Below are positions 1 to 8,990 of a stretch of DNA of 64,000 nucleotides, in pieces. A program made the translations under genes and the position numbers. The notes under the pieces are model-generated. The model saw only the letters and a program-made list of their open reading frames with translations, was not told the DNA's origin and did not search any database. Position 1 is the first letter of the stretch. The number at the start of each line of letters is the position of its first letter. Origin of the DNA: Candidatus Methylospira mobilis (GTDB lineage Bacteria > Pseudomonadota > Gammaproteobacteria > Methylococcales > Methylococcaceae); contig NZ_CP044205.1 in the NCBI RefSeq assembly GCF_009498235.1, forward strand, positions 4,031,389-4,095,388, written 5' to 3'.

Positions 1-1118
1 CCACTATCGGCACAACGGCGGTCGATCTGCAATGCGGAGAACGGAATATACTACGCGCCACCGGTTCGACCGTCATCAACCCGGGCTTCATGGCCGTCTA
101 CCTGGAAGGCAGGGACGACGCGCCCGCAGGCGATGAAGATGAAAGTTTTTTACCCGCCCTGAAGCAAGGGCAGCGTGTGGAACTGCTCGATCTGATCGCA
201 GGACAGCATTTTACCGAACCACCACCCCGCTATACGGAAGCCAGTCTGGTCAAAACGCTTGAAGAGTTCGGCATCGGCCGTCCGTCGACCTACGCCTCCA
301 TTATTTCGACGCTGCAGCAACGGCGCTACGTCGAGCTGGACAACAAACGCTTCGTACCGACCGATGTCGGAACCATCGTCAACAAATTTCTTACCGAGCA
401 TTTTACCCAGTACGTCGATTATCACTTTACAGCCAATCTGGAAGACGAACTTGACGCGGTCTCTCGCGGCGAAAAAAACTGGATACCGCTGCTGAAAGAC
501 TTCTGGGGACCGTTCCAGTCGCTGATAACCGAAAAAGACGGCAGCCTGAAACGTGCAGATGTGACGCACGAAGCCATCGAAGAAGCTTGTCCGCAATGCG
601 GCGGGCCACTGTCGATACGCCTTGGACGCAACGGACGCTTTATCGGCTGTAACAGCTACCCGACCTGCAAATACACCCGCAACCTTAACGACGACAGCGC
701 CCCCGCGGAACCGGAAGTGGTGGAAGGCCGCACCTGCCCGCTATGCGACGCCCAACTGGTGGTCAAAACCGGACGTTACGGCAAGTTTATCGGCTGCAGC
801 GGCTACCCGACCTGCAAGCACATAGAACCGCTGGAAAAACCGCAGGATACCGGCATCATCTGTCCGGTATGTGGAAAGGGCAACCTGACGCAACGCAAAT
901 CGCGTTTTGGAAAACTGTTTTATTCGTGCTCGACCTATCCCGGCTGCACTTATGCAGTGTGGAACCCCCCTCTGGGCGAACCCTGCCCCAATTGCCGCTG
1001 GCCGATACTGACGCTGAAAACCACCAAACGCAGAGGCACTGAAAAAGTCTGCCCGCAAAAGGAATGCGGCTACGCCACCCCATACGAGGGAGACATCAAC
1101 AGCGCGGAACCAGCTTGA
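1..1118 (+). CDS. topA: DNA topoisomerase I, C-terminal part (5' end outside window)
   Basis: Type IA topoisomerase that relaxes negatively supercoiled DNA. The frame is open from the window edge, so the catalytic Tyr domain is mostly missing and only the C-terminal part is seen. The segment ending ATGSTVINPGFMAVY and the helix-rich block with EFGIGRPSTYASIISTLQ are typical of bacterial TopA. Behind it lie Cys-rich zinc-ribbon modules, each CPxC...C followed by YPxCxY/H (CPQCGG, CPLCDA, CPVCGK), and a last CPNC module ending CPQKECGY. The stop overlaps the start proposed for tsaC by a TTGA junction, so the two are probably co-transcribed. Identification is firm; only the true start is unknown. 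Confidence 0.96.
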   Translation, partial: TIGTTAVDLQCGERNILRATGSTVINPGFMAVYLEGRDDAPAGDEDESFLPALKQGQRVELLDLIAGQHFTEPPPRYTEASLVKTLEEFGIGRPSTYASIISTLQQRRYVELDNKRFVPTDVGTIVNKFLTEHFTQYVDYHFTANLEDELDAVSRGEKNWIPLLKDFWGPFQSLITEKDGSLKRADVTHEAIEEACPQCGGPLSIRLGRNGRFIGCNSYPTCKYTRNLNDDSAPAEPEVVEGRTCPLCDAQLVVKTGRYGKFIGCSGYPTCKHIEPLEKPQDTGIICPVCGKGNLTQRKSRFGKLFYSCSTYPGCTYAVWNPPLGEPCPNCRWPILTLKTTKRRGTEKVCPQKECGYATPYEGDINSAEPA

Positions 1119-1666
1119 CGCCGTTCCGCAGCCAACTGGCCGTCCGGCATTTGCGCAACGGCGGAATTCTCGCCTACCCTACGGAAGCAGTGTATGGTCT
1201 GGGCTGCGATCCGCTCAACGCCGATGCGGTGGAGCGGCTGCTGGCCCTAAAACAACGTCATTACGGAATGGGCTTGATCCTGATCGCCGCAGCCATGGAG
1301 CAATTGGGGCCGTACATCCAGCCGCTTGACGCCGACACAGACAAACGCTTGCAATCCAGCTGGCCGGGGCCGGTTACCTGGATATTGCCGGCGCAAATCT
1401 GGGTTCCCCCCTGGTTAACCGGAGCAAGTCATGAACTGGCTCTCAGGGTAACGGCCCATCCCGGCTGCGTGGCGCTTTGCAAAGCCTTCGGCGGACCGCT
1501 GATTTCAACCAGCGCCAACCCGCACGGCTCCGTCCCGGCAAAAACGGCTCATAGGACACGAAGATACTTTCCGCATGCCGATTTGCATTTTTTTCCGGGC
1601 AATATCGGCGAGCTTCAATATCCCACGCGCATCATTCATGCGCAGAGTGGGCGAAGTTTGAGATAA
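1115..1666 (+). CDS. tsaC: Threonylcarbamoyl-AMP synthase TsaC (YrdC/Sua5 family)
   Basis: Makes threonylcarbamoyl-AMP from threonine, bicarbonate and ATP for t6A37 modification of ANN-decoding tRNAs. The YrdC fold is visible as GGILAYPTEAVYGLGCDP near the N terminus, LKQR...GLILIAA, SWPGPVTWILP, and STSANPHG. The start is taken as TTG at 1115, overlapping the topA stop, because homology begins about there and gives 183 residues, close to the short TsaC form; the frame itself opens further upstream. In the usual KQRPxxKG motif the Pro and the second Lys are replaced (KQRHYGMG). The SxN motif is kept. Following ispB is 11 bases or more away. Confidence 0.88.
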   Translation: MTPFRSQLAVRHLRNGGILAYPTEAVYGLGCDPLNADAVERLLALKQRHYGMGLILIAAAMEQLGPYIQPLDADTDKRLQSSWPGPVTWILPAQIWVPPWLTGASHELALRVTAHPGCVALCKAFGGPLISTSANPHGSVPAKTAHRTRRYFPHADLHFFPGNIGELQYPTRIIHAQSGRSLR

Positions 1667-1764
1667 TAAAACAAAGCATGACAGAACCAGGCTTGACACA
1701 TCCGGGGCTAGCTCCCTACGATACCGAAATGCGCAATCAAAAACCCAGCCATCTTCCTATTCGC

Positions 1765-2787
1765 ATGACCATAACCGCTGCGCCAGAGAGTACACCGACA
1801 CAGGAAAACGTCTTGAAACAGGATTTTTTCGCCATTCAAAATCTGATCAGTCCGGAAAAAGCGGCTACGGATGCGCTGATTATTCGCGAACTCAGTTCCG
1901 ATGTGATACTGATCAATCAAATTGGTCACTACATCGTCAACAGCGGCGGGAAAAGGCTGCGTCCCACACTGCTGCTGCTGACGGCAAAAGCGCTCAACTA
2001 TACCGGCACGGCGCATATCACGCTGGCTGCAGTCATTGAATTCATACATACCGCGACCCTGCTCCACGACGACGTGGTCGACGAATCTTCGCAGCGTAGA
2101 GGCCAGGATACCGCCAACACCATATGGGGAAACTCGGCCAGCGTACTGGTGGGCGACTACCTTTATTCGCGCGCTTTCGAGATCATGGTGAGCCTGGGCA
2201 GCCTGCGCATCATGGAAATTCTGTCCAACACCACTACCGCCATCGCCGAAGGGGAAGTACTGCAACTGCTGAACTGCAACAATCCCGCAACCACCGAGCA
2301 GAAATATCTGGAAGTCATCGCCCGTAAAACCGCCATTTTGTTCAGCGCGGCGACGCAGTTGGCGGCAGTGCTGGTCGGTGCGGAAGAAAACGTGGTATCC
2401 GCGCTCAAGGAATACGGCCTGCGCCTGGGTACCGCTTTCCAGCTGGTCGACGACGTACTGGACTATCGCGCCGACCCTGAGGAACTGGGCAAAAATCTGG
2501 GCGACGATCTGGCGGAAGGCAAACCGACGCTACCGCTGATTTATGCGATTGAACATGCATCGGAAGAACAGGCGGCATTTTTACGGAATACCATAGAAAA
2601 CGGCAACCGCGAGAACTTCAAGGAAGTCCATGCCATTATGGAAGCGACGAACGCGCTCAGCTACACCGCGATTCGCGCCAGGCAGGAAGCTGACAAGGCG
2701 ATTGCCTCGCTTGCCTGCCTGGCCGATTCGGAGTTCAAATGCGCCTTGATCAGTCTCGCCCTGTTTTCGGTAGAACGCAGCTACTGA
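1765..2787 (+). CDS. ispB: Octaprenyl diphosphate synthase (trans-isoprenyl diphosphate synthase)
   Basis: Elongates farnesyl diphosphate with isopentenyl diphosphate to the side chain of ubiquinone. Both Asp-rich motifs are present: LLHDDVVDESSQRRG (first) and LVDDVLDYRAD (second), with GGKRLRP near the N terminus, the allylic substrate-binding signature. The frame is open from 1678, giving possible extra residues; ATG 1765 is chosen because the upstream part looks unlike the family, and even this start leaves a tail longer than the usual ~323 residues. A TTG near 1813 would match the family length best. The stop overlaps the convergent pyk stop by 7 bases. Confidence 0.92.
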   Translation: MTITAAPESTPTQENVLKQDFFAIQNLISPEKAATDALIIRELSSDVILINQIGHYIVNSGGKRLRPTLLLLTAKALNYTGTAHITLAAVIEFIHTATLLHDDVVDESSQRRGQDTANTIWGNSASVLVGDYLYSRAFEIMVSLGSLRIMEILSNTTTAIAEGEVLQLLNCNNPATTEQKYLEVIARKTAILFSAATQLAAVLVGAEENVVSALKEYGLRLGTAFQLVDDVLDYRADPEELGKNLGDDLAEGKPTLPLIYAIEHASEEQAAFLRNTIENGNRENFKEVHAIMEATNALSYTAIRARQEADKAIASLACLADSEFKCALISLALFSVERSY

Positions 2788-4271
2788 GCGTCCGAAGAAC
2801 GAGAGTAACATACCGCCAGAATATCGCTGATGCGGCTGATTTTAAGCGCGTTGGTGCCGCCGATATGGCCGGCCAGATCGCCCTTGGTCAAGATCACCAT
2901 GTCGTTCAGGGTAACCAGATGCCGGCGCAGAAACTCTTCGGCAATCGACTTGTTAATCACAGCATGATCCGTTTCGCCGCGCGGATCGTAACTGATCGGG
3001 TATACGCCGCGTAACAGCGTCACTCGCCGGCAGGTTTTCAGGTTGCGGGTGAACGCAAAAATCGGGATGCCGGAACTGATGCGAGACATCCACAACGGAG
3101 TCGAACCGGTCTCAGTCAACGCGCCGATAGCACTGACGGGAAAATGATTGGCGATATACATCGCCGACATCGCAATCGCCTCGTCTATGCGGCCGAAGAC
3201 CTGATCAACGCGATGGCTCGACTGCCGCGCGCGCGGATATTGCTCCGCGGCCAGACAAACCCGCGACATCGCCGCCACCGCGCGCACCGGAAACTTGCCG
3301 GACGCGGTTTCCGCGGACAACATGACCGCATCGGTTCCATCGATTACCGCATTGGCTACATCGGACACTTCGGCGCGTGTCGGCTGAGGGTTTTCGATCA
3401 TCGATTCCATCATCTGCGTCGCCGTGATCACCGCCTTGTTCTGCATGCGCGCCAGACGAATCAGGCGTTTTTGCTCATGCGGCAACAAGGCGTCGCCGAT
3501 TTCCACGCCCAGATCGCCGCGCGCCACCATGATGACGTCGGAAGCGTCGATAATTCCCTCGATCACGCCATGCCGCACCGCTTCGGCGCGCTCGATCTTG
3601 GAAACGATCGCCATATCGCTGCCCTGCTCCTGCAGCAGCTTGCGGGCTTCCAGTACATCATCGCGCGAGCGCGGAAACGAGATCGCCAGATAATCGGCGC
3701 CGATGCTGACGGCGGTTTTCAGATCCTCCTTGTCCTTATCGGTCAGGGCCGGCGCGGAAAGGCCGCCGCCCAGTTTGTTGATGCCCTTGTGGTTGGACAA
3801 TACCCCGCCAACCGTGACAACGCAACTCACCCGGGTGCCTGCGACCGCGCGCACTTCGAGCTCGATAAGCCCATCGTTTAACAGCAGGGTATCACCCACC
3901 GCCACATCGGTCGGCAATGCCGTATAGGAGCATCCGACCTGCGTTTCATCGCCGTCATCGGGCGAAAATGCGGTATCCAGATCAAATGGATTCCCTTCCT
4001 GCAACAGAACCTTGCCGTTGCCACGGAAACGGGCAATCCTGATTTTGGGTCCCTGCAGATCGGCCAGGATCGCGACATGGCGATCCAGTTTCGCCGAAAT
4101 TTCTCGTACGCGCTGCGCGCGTAGGCGATGTTCGTCTGCCGTGCCATGTGAAAAATTAAGTCTGACTACGTCAGTACCGGCCAACAGCAGTTGCTCTATC
4201 ACTTCCTCGCTTTCAGAAGCGGGGCCTAAAGTGGCGACGATTTTGGTGCGGCGAAAAACCGGACGCGTCAT
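2781..4271 (-). CDS. pyk: Pyruvate kinase
   Basis: Transfers phosphate from phosphoenolpyruvate to ADP in the last step of glycolysis. The 496-residue protein starts RRTKIVATLGPAS and carries LNFSHG, ILADLQGPKIR, the signature around VSKIERAEA (active-site Lys in the K-IE motif), MVARGDLGVE and TQMMESM, followed by a C-terminal allosteric domain. It lies 15 bases downstream of gap on the same strand, so gap-pyk forms a lower-glycolysis operon. Its 3' end overlaps that of ispB convergently. Length and motifs are normal. Confidence 0.97.
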   Translation of the reverse strand: MTRPVFRRTKIVATLGPASESEEVIEQLLLAGTDVVRLNFSHGTADEHRLRAQRVREISAKLDRHVAILADLQGPKIRIARFRGNGKVLLQEGNPFDLDTAFSPDDGDETQVGCSYTALPTDVAVGDTLLLNDGLIELEVRAVAGTRVSCVVTVGGVLSNHKGINKLGGGLSAPALTDKDKEDLKTAVSIGADYLAISFPRSRDDVLEARKLLQEQGSDMAIVSKIERAEAVRHGVIEGIIDASDVIMVARGDLGVEIGDALLPHEQKRLIRLARMQNKAVITATQMMESMIENPQPTRAEVSDVANAVIDGTDAVMLSAETASGKFPVRAVAAMSRVCLAAEQYPRARQSSHRVDQVFGRIDEAIAMSAMYIANHFPVSAIGALTETGSTPLWMSRISSGIPIFAFTRNLKTCRRVTLLRGVYPISYDPRGETDHAVINKSIAEEFLRRHLVTLNDMVILTKGDLAGHIGGTNALKISRISDILAVCYSRSSDAQ

Positions 4272-4286
4272 GGCTGCCTCTCCCCT

Positions 4287-5297
4287 TTACTTCGCGTTCA
4301 TCAATGCAACCGTGGTATCGAGCATACGGTTGGAAAACCCCCATTCGTTGTCGTACCAGCTCAATACCTTGACCAGATTATCGATCACGATGGTCTGCGT
4401 CGCGTCGAAATTGGATGAAGTAGTCGTGTGATTGAAATCGCTGGATACCAGCGGCTGCGTGTTGTAACCCAGTATCCCCTCAAGAGGGCCTTCCGACGCG
4501 GTTTTCAGAATCTGATTGACTTCTTCCTTGCTGGTTGCTCGTCCGGCGACGAAAGTCAGATCAACCACGGAAACGTTAGGGGTAGGCACGCGTATCGCGA
4601 AACCGGACATTTTCCCGGCCAATTCGGGAATCACCAGACCTACCGCCTGAGCCGCGCCGGTTTTGGTAGGAATCATATTCAAGGCCGCCGCGCGCGCGCG
4701 GTAAAGATCCTTGTGGTAAACATCGGTCAGCACCTGATCGTTGGTGTAGGAGTGGATGGTGGTCATCAACCCGTGCTCGACGCCGATACTGTCGAGCAAC
4801 GGCTTCACCAGCGGGGCCAGACAGTTCGTGGTGCACGAAGCATTGGAAATCACGATATCCGACGCTTTCAGCACCGAATGATTGACGCCGAATACGATGG
4901 TCGCATCGCATTCGTTTTTATCCGCCGGCGCTGAAATAATCACTTTTTTGGCGCCTGCCCCTATATGCGGCAAACACTTTTCCTTGGTTCTGAAAATACC
5001 GGTACACTCGAGCACGACATCCACGCCGAGTTCGCACCAGGGCAGGCGCGCCGGATCGCGTTCGGAGTACACCTTGATTGTATCGCCATTGACAACCAGA
5101 TCGCCGCCGTCTATTTCGACAGTACCGGAAAAAGGACCGTGCACGGTATCGTGCCGCGTCAGATGCGCGTTGATGTTGGCATCGCCCAGGTCGTTGATGG
5201 CTACAATACTGACATCCTTGCGCCCATATTCGTACACCGCGCGCAATACATTGCGTCCGATACGCCCATAGCCGTTGATTGCAATTTTGATTGTCAT
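4287..5297 (-). CDS. gap: Glyceraldehyde-3-phosphate dehydrogenase, type I
   Basis: Oxidises glyceraldehyde 3-phosphate to 1,3-bisphosphoglycerate with NAD(P). Rossmann motif [14 protein letters not shown] opens the protein; catalytic Cys is in [12 protein letters not shown] and the partner His in the HSYTNDQ segment; the C terminus has [12 protein letters not shown]. The start at 5297 follows an ACGGAGT ribosome binding site and gives 336 residues, the family size; the longer open frame back to 5414 has no homology. It is first gene of a gap-pyk unit, transcribed away from the hox genes. Cofactor preference was not judged. Confidence 0.97.
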   Translation of the reverse strand: MTIKIAINGYGRIGRNVLRAVYEYGRKDVSIVAINDLGDANINAHLTRHDTVHGPFSGTVEIDGGDLVVNGDTIKVYSERDPARLPWCELGVDVVLECTGIFRTKEKCLPHIGAGAKKVIISAPADKNECDATIVFGVNHSVLKASDIVISNASCTTNCLAPLVKPLLDSIGVEHGLMTTIHSYTNDQVLTDVYHKDLYRARAAALNMIPTKTGAAQAVGLVIPELAGKMSGFAIRVPTPNVSVVDLTFVAGRATSKEEVNQILKTASEGPLEGILGYNTQPLVSSDFNHTTTSSNFDATQTIVIDNLVKVLSWYDNEWGFSNRMLDTTVALMNAK

Positions 5298-5687
5298 GAA
5301 ATACTCCGTAAAATGATTGAATAAAAAAGGAATAATGATATACGAACCGTCCGCAGGGATACCGGAAAATATCAAACCCCTCAAGATACAGGCCAATATT
5401 ACACTACTCGTCAACCATGCGGCACATCAGGTATACCGCTCCGTAACCAGGGAAGCGATGATTTACCGATTTTTCTCATATGCTTTTTGTCAAACGACCG
5501 GTTTTACCGGTCTGCTTATGCAGATAAAAATAACATCTTACTATTGCAGCTAAATTTTCAATTATCGAGTTCTCGAAGAGCCTCCCGGCCTGTCATAAAA
5601 CAGTAGTGTATCTTCTCCCATAATTTCAGGTAGAATTCAAATACCCCCGTCCGGTACGGGCATTTCACGGTCTGCAGGTATTTCAGA
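5298..5687. other. Divergent intergenic region between gap and hoxF
   Basis: About 390 bases without a supported gene. It must hold the promoters of gap (leftward) and the hox cluster (rightward). A short palindromic stretch with two ACCGGT copies lies near 5505-5520, and a small hairpin (CCCGT/ACGGG) near 5646-5660 just upstream of hoxF. A TAGAAT sequence near 5632 could be a -10 element, but no good -35 box is seen. No binding site could be assigned. Confidence 0.5.
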
Positions 5688-7484
5688 ATGGGAACCGATA
5701 CTATGCATGTGGAAATCATACGCAACACCCTGGCGCGTCACCGCGCCGAACCTACGCGCTTGCTGCAAATCCTGCGCGATGTGCAAGATCATTTTCACCA
5801 GATCCCCTCCTTCGCAATGCCGGTCATAGCCGAAGAAACCGGCGTGCCGATCGCACAGGTACGGGGTGTAACCGAGTTCTACAGTTTTTTATCGACTGCA
5901 AAACAAGGCCGGTTTCACCTGCTGGTCAGCGACTCCATCAGCGATCACCTGCTCGGCAGCCGGGATATCGCAGCCTATTTGAGCCAAAAGCTCGGCGTGG
6001 CGATCGGTCAGACTCGCCCGGACGAACGCGTCAGTGTCGATTACACTTCCTGTACCGGATTATGCGATCAAGGCCCCGCCGGACTGGTTAACGGGCATTG
6101 GATACCGCACCTTACCCATGCGCGTATCGACCGGATCGCCGATCTGATCGAACGCGACATTGCATTATCCGAGTGGCCGGAAGAACTGTTTCTGGTCGAT
6201 GACAACATACACAAACACGGCTTGCTTTTAAATTCGGAATTGCCGCTGGGCGCGGCGCTCAGAAAAGGCTTGCAGCAAGGCGCTGACGCCACGCTGGCGG
6301 CTATCGAAAAATCCGGTTTGCGCGGTCGCGGCGGCGCGGGCTTCCCGACTGCCGGTAAATGGCGCTTCTGCCGCCAGGAAGCGGGCGAGCACATCGTGGT
6401 ATGTAACGCCGACGAAGGCGAACCGGGTACGTTCAAGGATCGTGTCCTGCTCAACCAGTACGCGCACGGCGTATTCGAAGGCATGACGATATGCGCCGCC
6501 ACCATCGGCGCAAACAAGGGGTTTCTCTACCTGCGCGGTGAATACCGGCATCTGCGCCCGCAACTTGAAGCCATCCTCAATACGCGAAGGGAGCAGCAGT
6601 TATTAGGCGCGGATATTGTCGGGCAGGCGGGGTTCGATTTTGACATCGAAATTCATCTCGGCGCGGGCGCCTACATCTGCGGCGAAGAATCGGCACTGAT
6701 CGAATCCCTGGAAGGCAAGCGCGGCGTGCCGCGCAACCGTCCACCCTACCCGGTTACCAGCGGCTATCTCGGCAAACCCACCGTGGTCAACAATGTCGAA
6801 ACTTTTCTTGCTGCCGCACTGATTACCCTGCATGGCGGGGAATGGTTTGCCGTCCACGGCACAGGGAAATCATGCGGCACCAAGATACTCAGCATTTGCG
6901 GAGATTGCGCGAATCCGGGCATTTACGAATATCCTTTCGGCGTCACCATCCGCGAGATACTGCAGGACTGCGGCGCTGAAAACACTCAGGGCATCCAGGT
7001 TGGCGGCCCCTCAGGAACATTCATCGGCGCTAATGAATTCAACCGCACCCTGGCGTTCGAAGACCTTGCCACAGGCGGCTCGTTCATCGTGTTCGATCAA
7101 ACGCGAAACGTACTGGAAATCGCGCGCAATTTCACGCATTTCTTTGCCCATGAAAGTTGCGGTTTCTGCACGCCATGCCGGGTAGGCACTTCCCTGCTCA
7201 GAAACCTGCTCGACAAGATTTGCGACGGACACGGCACGGCCGGGGACATGCTCGAACTGTCGCGGCTTGCCACGCAAATCAAGCACGCCAGCCACTGCGG
7301 TCTGGGACAAACCGCATCCAACCCGGTACTCAGCACCCTGGAGCGCTTTCCGGAAATCTATCAGGCTCACCTGAAAACTACAACTTTCGAACCCGGCTTC
7401 AATCTCGACAAGGCTTTGGAAACTTCCCGGCGTCTTACCGGACGCGACGATGCACAGGCGCACTTGGAAACGGAGGGCATGTGA
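5688..7484 (+). CDS. hoxF: NAD-reducing [NiFe] hydrogenase diaphorase subunit HoxF
   Basis: FMN- and NAD-binding diaphorase subunit of bidirectional NAD-linked hydrogenases. Residues ~1-155 are a NuoE-like thioredoxin-fold domain (RLLQILRDVQDHFHQIP; only the TSCTGLC Cys pair remains, as in soluble-hydrogenase HoxF proteins). Residues ~175-590 are NuoF-like: NAD-binding GRGGAGFPTAGKW, FMN-binding NADEGEPGTFKDR, GAGAYICGEESAL, and the 4Fe-4S Cys set GFCTPCR plus HCGLG. At 598 residues it is full length. A second in-frame ATG at 5703 is possible. The stop overlaps the hoxU GTG start (ATGTGA), showing translational coupling. Could in principle be a formate-dehydrogenase diaphorase, but hoxU and hoxY follow. 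Confidence 0.93.
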   Translation: MGTDTMHVEIIRNTLARHRAEPTRLLQILRDVQDHFHQIPSFAMPVIAEETGVPIAQVRGVTEFYSFLSTAKQGRFHLLVSDSISDHLLGSRDIAAYLSQKLGVAIGQTRPDERVSVDYTSCTGLCDQGPAGLVNGHWIPHLTHARIDRIADLIERDIALSEWPEELFLVDDNIHKHGLLLNSELPLGAALRKGLQQGADATLAAIEKSGLRGRGGAGFPTAGKWRFCRQEAGEHIVVCNADEGEPGTFKDRVLLNQYAHGVFEGMTICAATIGANKGFLYLRGEYRHLRPQLEAILNTRREQQLLGADIVGQAGFDFDIEIHLGAGAYICGEESALIESLEGKRGVPRNRPPYPVTSGYLGKPTVVNNVETFLAAALITLHGGEWFAVHGTGKSCGTKILSICGDCANPGIYEYPFGVTIREILQDCGAENTQGIQVGGPSGTFIGANEFNRTLAFEDLATGGSFIVFDQTRNVLEIARNFTHFFAHESCGFCTPCRVGTSLLRNLLDKICDGHGTAGDMLELSRLATQIKHASHCGLGQTASNPVLSTLERFPEIYQAHLKTTTFEPGFNLDKALETSRRLTGRDDAQAHLETEGM

Positions 7485-8218
7485 TAGAAGAAAACATGTT
7501 TAATCTGGATGGGCAAGTCATCCCATTCCAGGAAGGCGACACCATTATGGACGCAGCGATGCGCGCCGGCGTCTATATTCCGCACCTGTGCCACGACCCG
7601 GAATTTACCCCGCACGGAAGCTGCAAGCTGTGCACCGTCAAGGTCAACGGGCGCAACTGTTCGGCCTGCACCTTCCCGGCAGCGGCCAACCAGACAGTAT
7701 TCAATAATTCCGAAGAGCTGAACGAGATACGGCTGACCCTGACCCAGATGCTGTTCGTGGAAGGCAACCACTTCTGCCCGAGCTGCGAAAAAAGCGGCAA
7801 CTGCCAGCTGCAGGGCGTCGGTTACGAGCTGGGCATGCTCGATACCCATTTCCCGCTGTTTTACCCGCAAAGACAGATGGACGCGTCGCACCCGGACATA
7901 CTGCTCGATCGCGATCGCTGCATACTGTGCTCGCTATGCGTGCGCGCCAGCCGCGATGTCGACGGTAAGAATGTGTTCGCTATTTCCGGGCGCGGCATCC
8001 ATTCGGAACTGGTGGTCAACGCGGAATCCGGCCTGCTGGAAGACACCGACCTGAGCGCAGATGACCGTGCAGCCCATATCTGTCCGGTCGGCGCGATCAT
8101 AGTCAAACGCCACGGCTTCGAAGCGCCGATAGGCGAGCGGCTGTTCGACCACCAGACCGTCGGCGAATGGAGTCTCGATCAATTTGACACGGGAGAGCAG
8201 GCATGGCAACGCGACTAA
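7481..8218 (+). CDS. hoxU: Hydrogenase diaphorase iron-sulfur subunit HoxU
   Basis: Electron-wire subunit pairing with HoxF. The N-terminal 2Fe-2S ferredoxin domain has CHDPEFTPHGSCKLC...C (residues ~35-62). A His/Cys motif GNHFCPSCEKSGNCQ and C-terminal CxxCxxC set (DRDRCILCSLCVRA, then HICPVGAI) bind further clusters, as in the N-terminal part of NuoG. GTG 7481 is preferred as start because GGAGGG lies five bases upstream and it overlaps the hoxF stop; ATG 7496 is the alternative and gives 240 residues. The 3' end overlaps hoxY by 16 bases. All expected Cys are present, so the module looks functional. Confidence 0.92.
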   Translation: MIEENMFNLDGQVIPFQEGDTIMDAAMRAGVYIPHLCHDPEFTPHGSCKLCTVKVNGRNCSACTFPAAANQTVFNNSEELNEIRLTLTQMLFVEGNHFCPSCEKSGNCQLQGVGYELGMLDTHFPLFYPQRQMDASHPDILLDRDRCILCSLCVRASRDVDGKNVFAISGRGIHSELVVNAESGLLEDTDLSADDRAAHICPVGAIIVKRHGFEAPIGERLFDHQTVGEWSLDQFDTGEQAWQRD

Positions 8219-8745
8219 AAGTAGCAACCACCTCATTGGCCGGCTGTTTCGGCTGCCACATGTCTTTTCTTGATATCGACGAACGCATCCTGCAACTGGC
8301 GGAAATCGCCGATTTTGACAGATCGCCGCTGACCGACATAAAACACTGCAGCGAAAGCGTCGATATCGGACTGATCGAAGGCGGGCTATGCAACGCGGAG
8401 AACGTGCATACCTTGCGTGAATTCCGCAAATCCTGCCGCATTCTGGTTGCGGTAGGAGCCTGCGCGATTAACGGCGGACTTCCGGCCATGCGCAATCATA
8501 TCAAGCTTGAAGACTGCCTGAACGAGGCCTATCTCGACGGTTACAACACCCTCAATCCGCAAATCCCCAACGATGTGGAATTGCCGCTGCTGCTCAACAA
8601 GGTTCACCCGATCCACGAAGTGGTCAAGGTCGATTACTTTCTGCCGGGCTGTCCACCGTCGGCCGACACTTTCTGGAAGTTTCTGACCGATCTGGCGTCA
8701 GGCAATGAACCCAGTCTGCCTTATGATCTGATTCATTACGATTAA
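8203..8745 (+). CDS. hoxY: NAD-reducing hydrogenase small subunit HoxY
   Basis: Small [NiFe]-hydrogenase subunit, 180 residues, which carries the cluster next to the NiFe subunit. The proximal cluster ligands are visible: CFGCHMSFLDID near the N terminus, VGACAINGG in the middle, and LPGCPPSADTFW near the C terminus. Length matches HoxY of group 3d enzymes. It is translationally coupled to hoxU. The next gene should be hoxH, the NiFe-bearing catalytic subunit, but only 10 bases separate this stop from moaD, and no hoxH, hoxW or hyp genes are in the window. Confidence 0.93.
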   Translation: MATRLKVATTSLAGCFGCHMSFLDIDERILQLAEIADFDRSPLTDIKHCSESVDIGLIEGGLCNAENVHTLREFRKSCRILVAVGACAINGGLPAMRNHIKLEDCLNEAYLDGYNTLNPQIPNDVELPLLLNKVHPIHEVVKVDYFLPGCPPSADTFWKFLTDLASGNEPSLPYDLIHYD

Positions 8746-8755
8746 GCGCCACGGT

Positions 8756-8989
8756 ATGCCGATCAGAGTCCGTTACTTTGCCAGCCTGCGCGAGCAACTC
8801 GGGCGTCCGGAAGAAACACTGGTGGCGGACGGCATAGCCACGGTTCATGACGTCTGGAAGTGCGTCAATCAGGGGGAGGCCATGGCCGATAACATCCTTG
8901 CCGCAGTCAACATGGATTATGCAAAACCCGACTCGCCGGTTAAAGATGGCGATGAAGTGGCTTTTTTTCCTCCGGTCACCGGCGGCTGA
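8756..8989 (+). CDS. moaD: Molybdopterin synthase sulfur carrier subunit MoaD
   Basis: Ubiquitin-like 77-residue protein that carries the thiocarboxylate sulfur for molybdopterin dithiolene formation. It starts MPIRVRYFASLRE and ends in FPPVTGG, the C-terminal Gly-Gly that is adenylated and thiolated by MoeB. It is followed after one base by moaE, its synthase partner. Its position directly behind hoxY is unusual; there is no moaA, moaB or moaC next to it here. Confidence 0.93.
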   Translation: MPIRVRYFASLREQLGRPEETLVADGIATVHDVWKCVNQGEAMADNILAAVNMDYAKPDSPVKDGDEVAFFPPVTGG

Positions 8990-8990
8990 C

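Noticed and set aside
3144-3881. 245-residue plus-strand frame inside pyk
   Set aside because: It is antisense to a clear pyruvate kinase and has a composition typical of a shadow frame (His/Arg-rich) with no recognisable domain.
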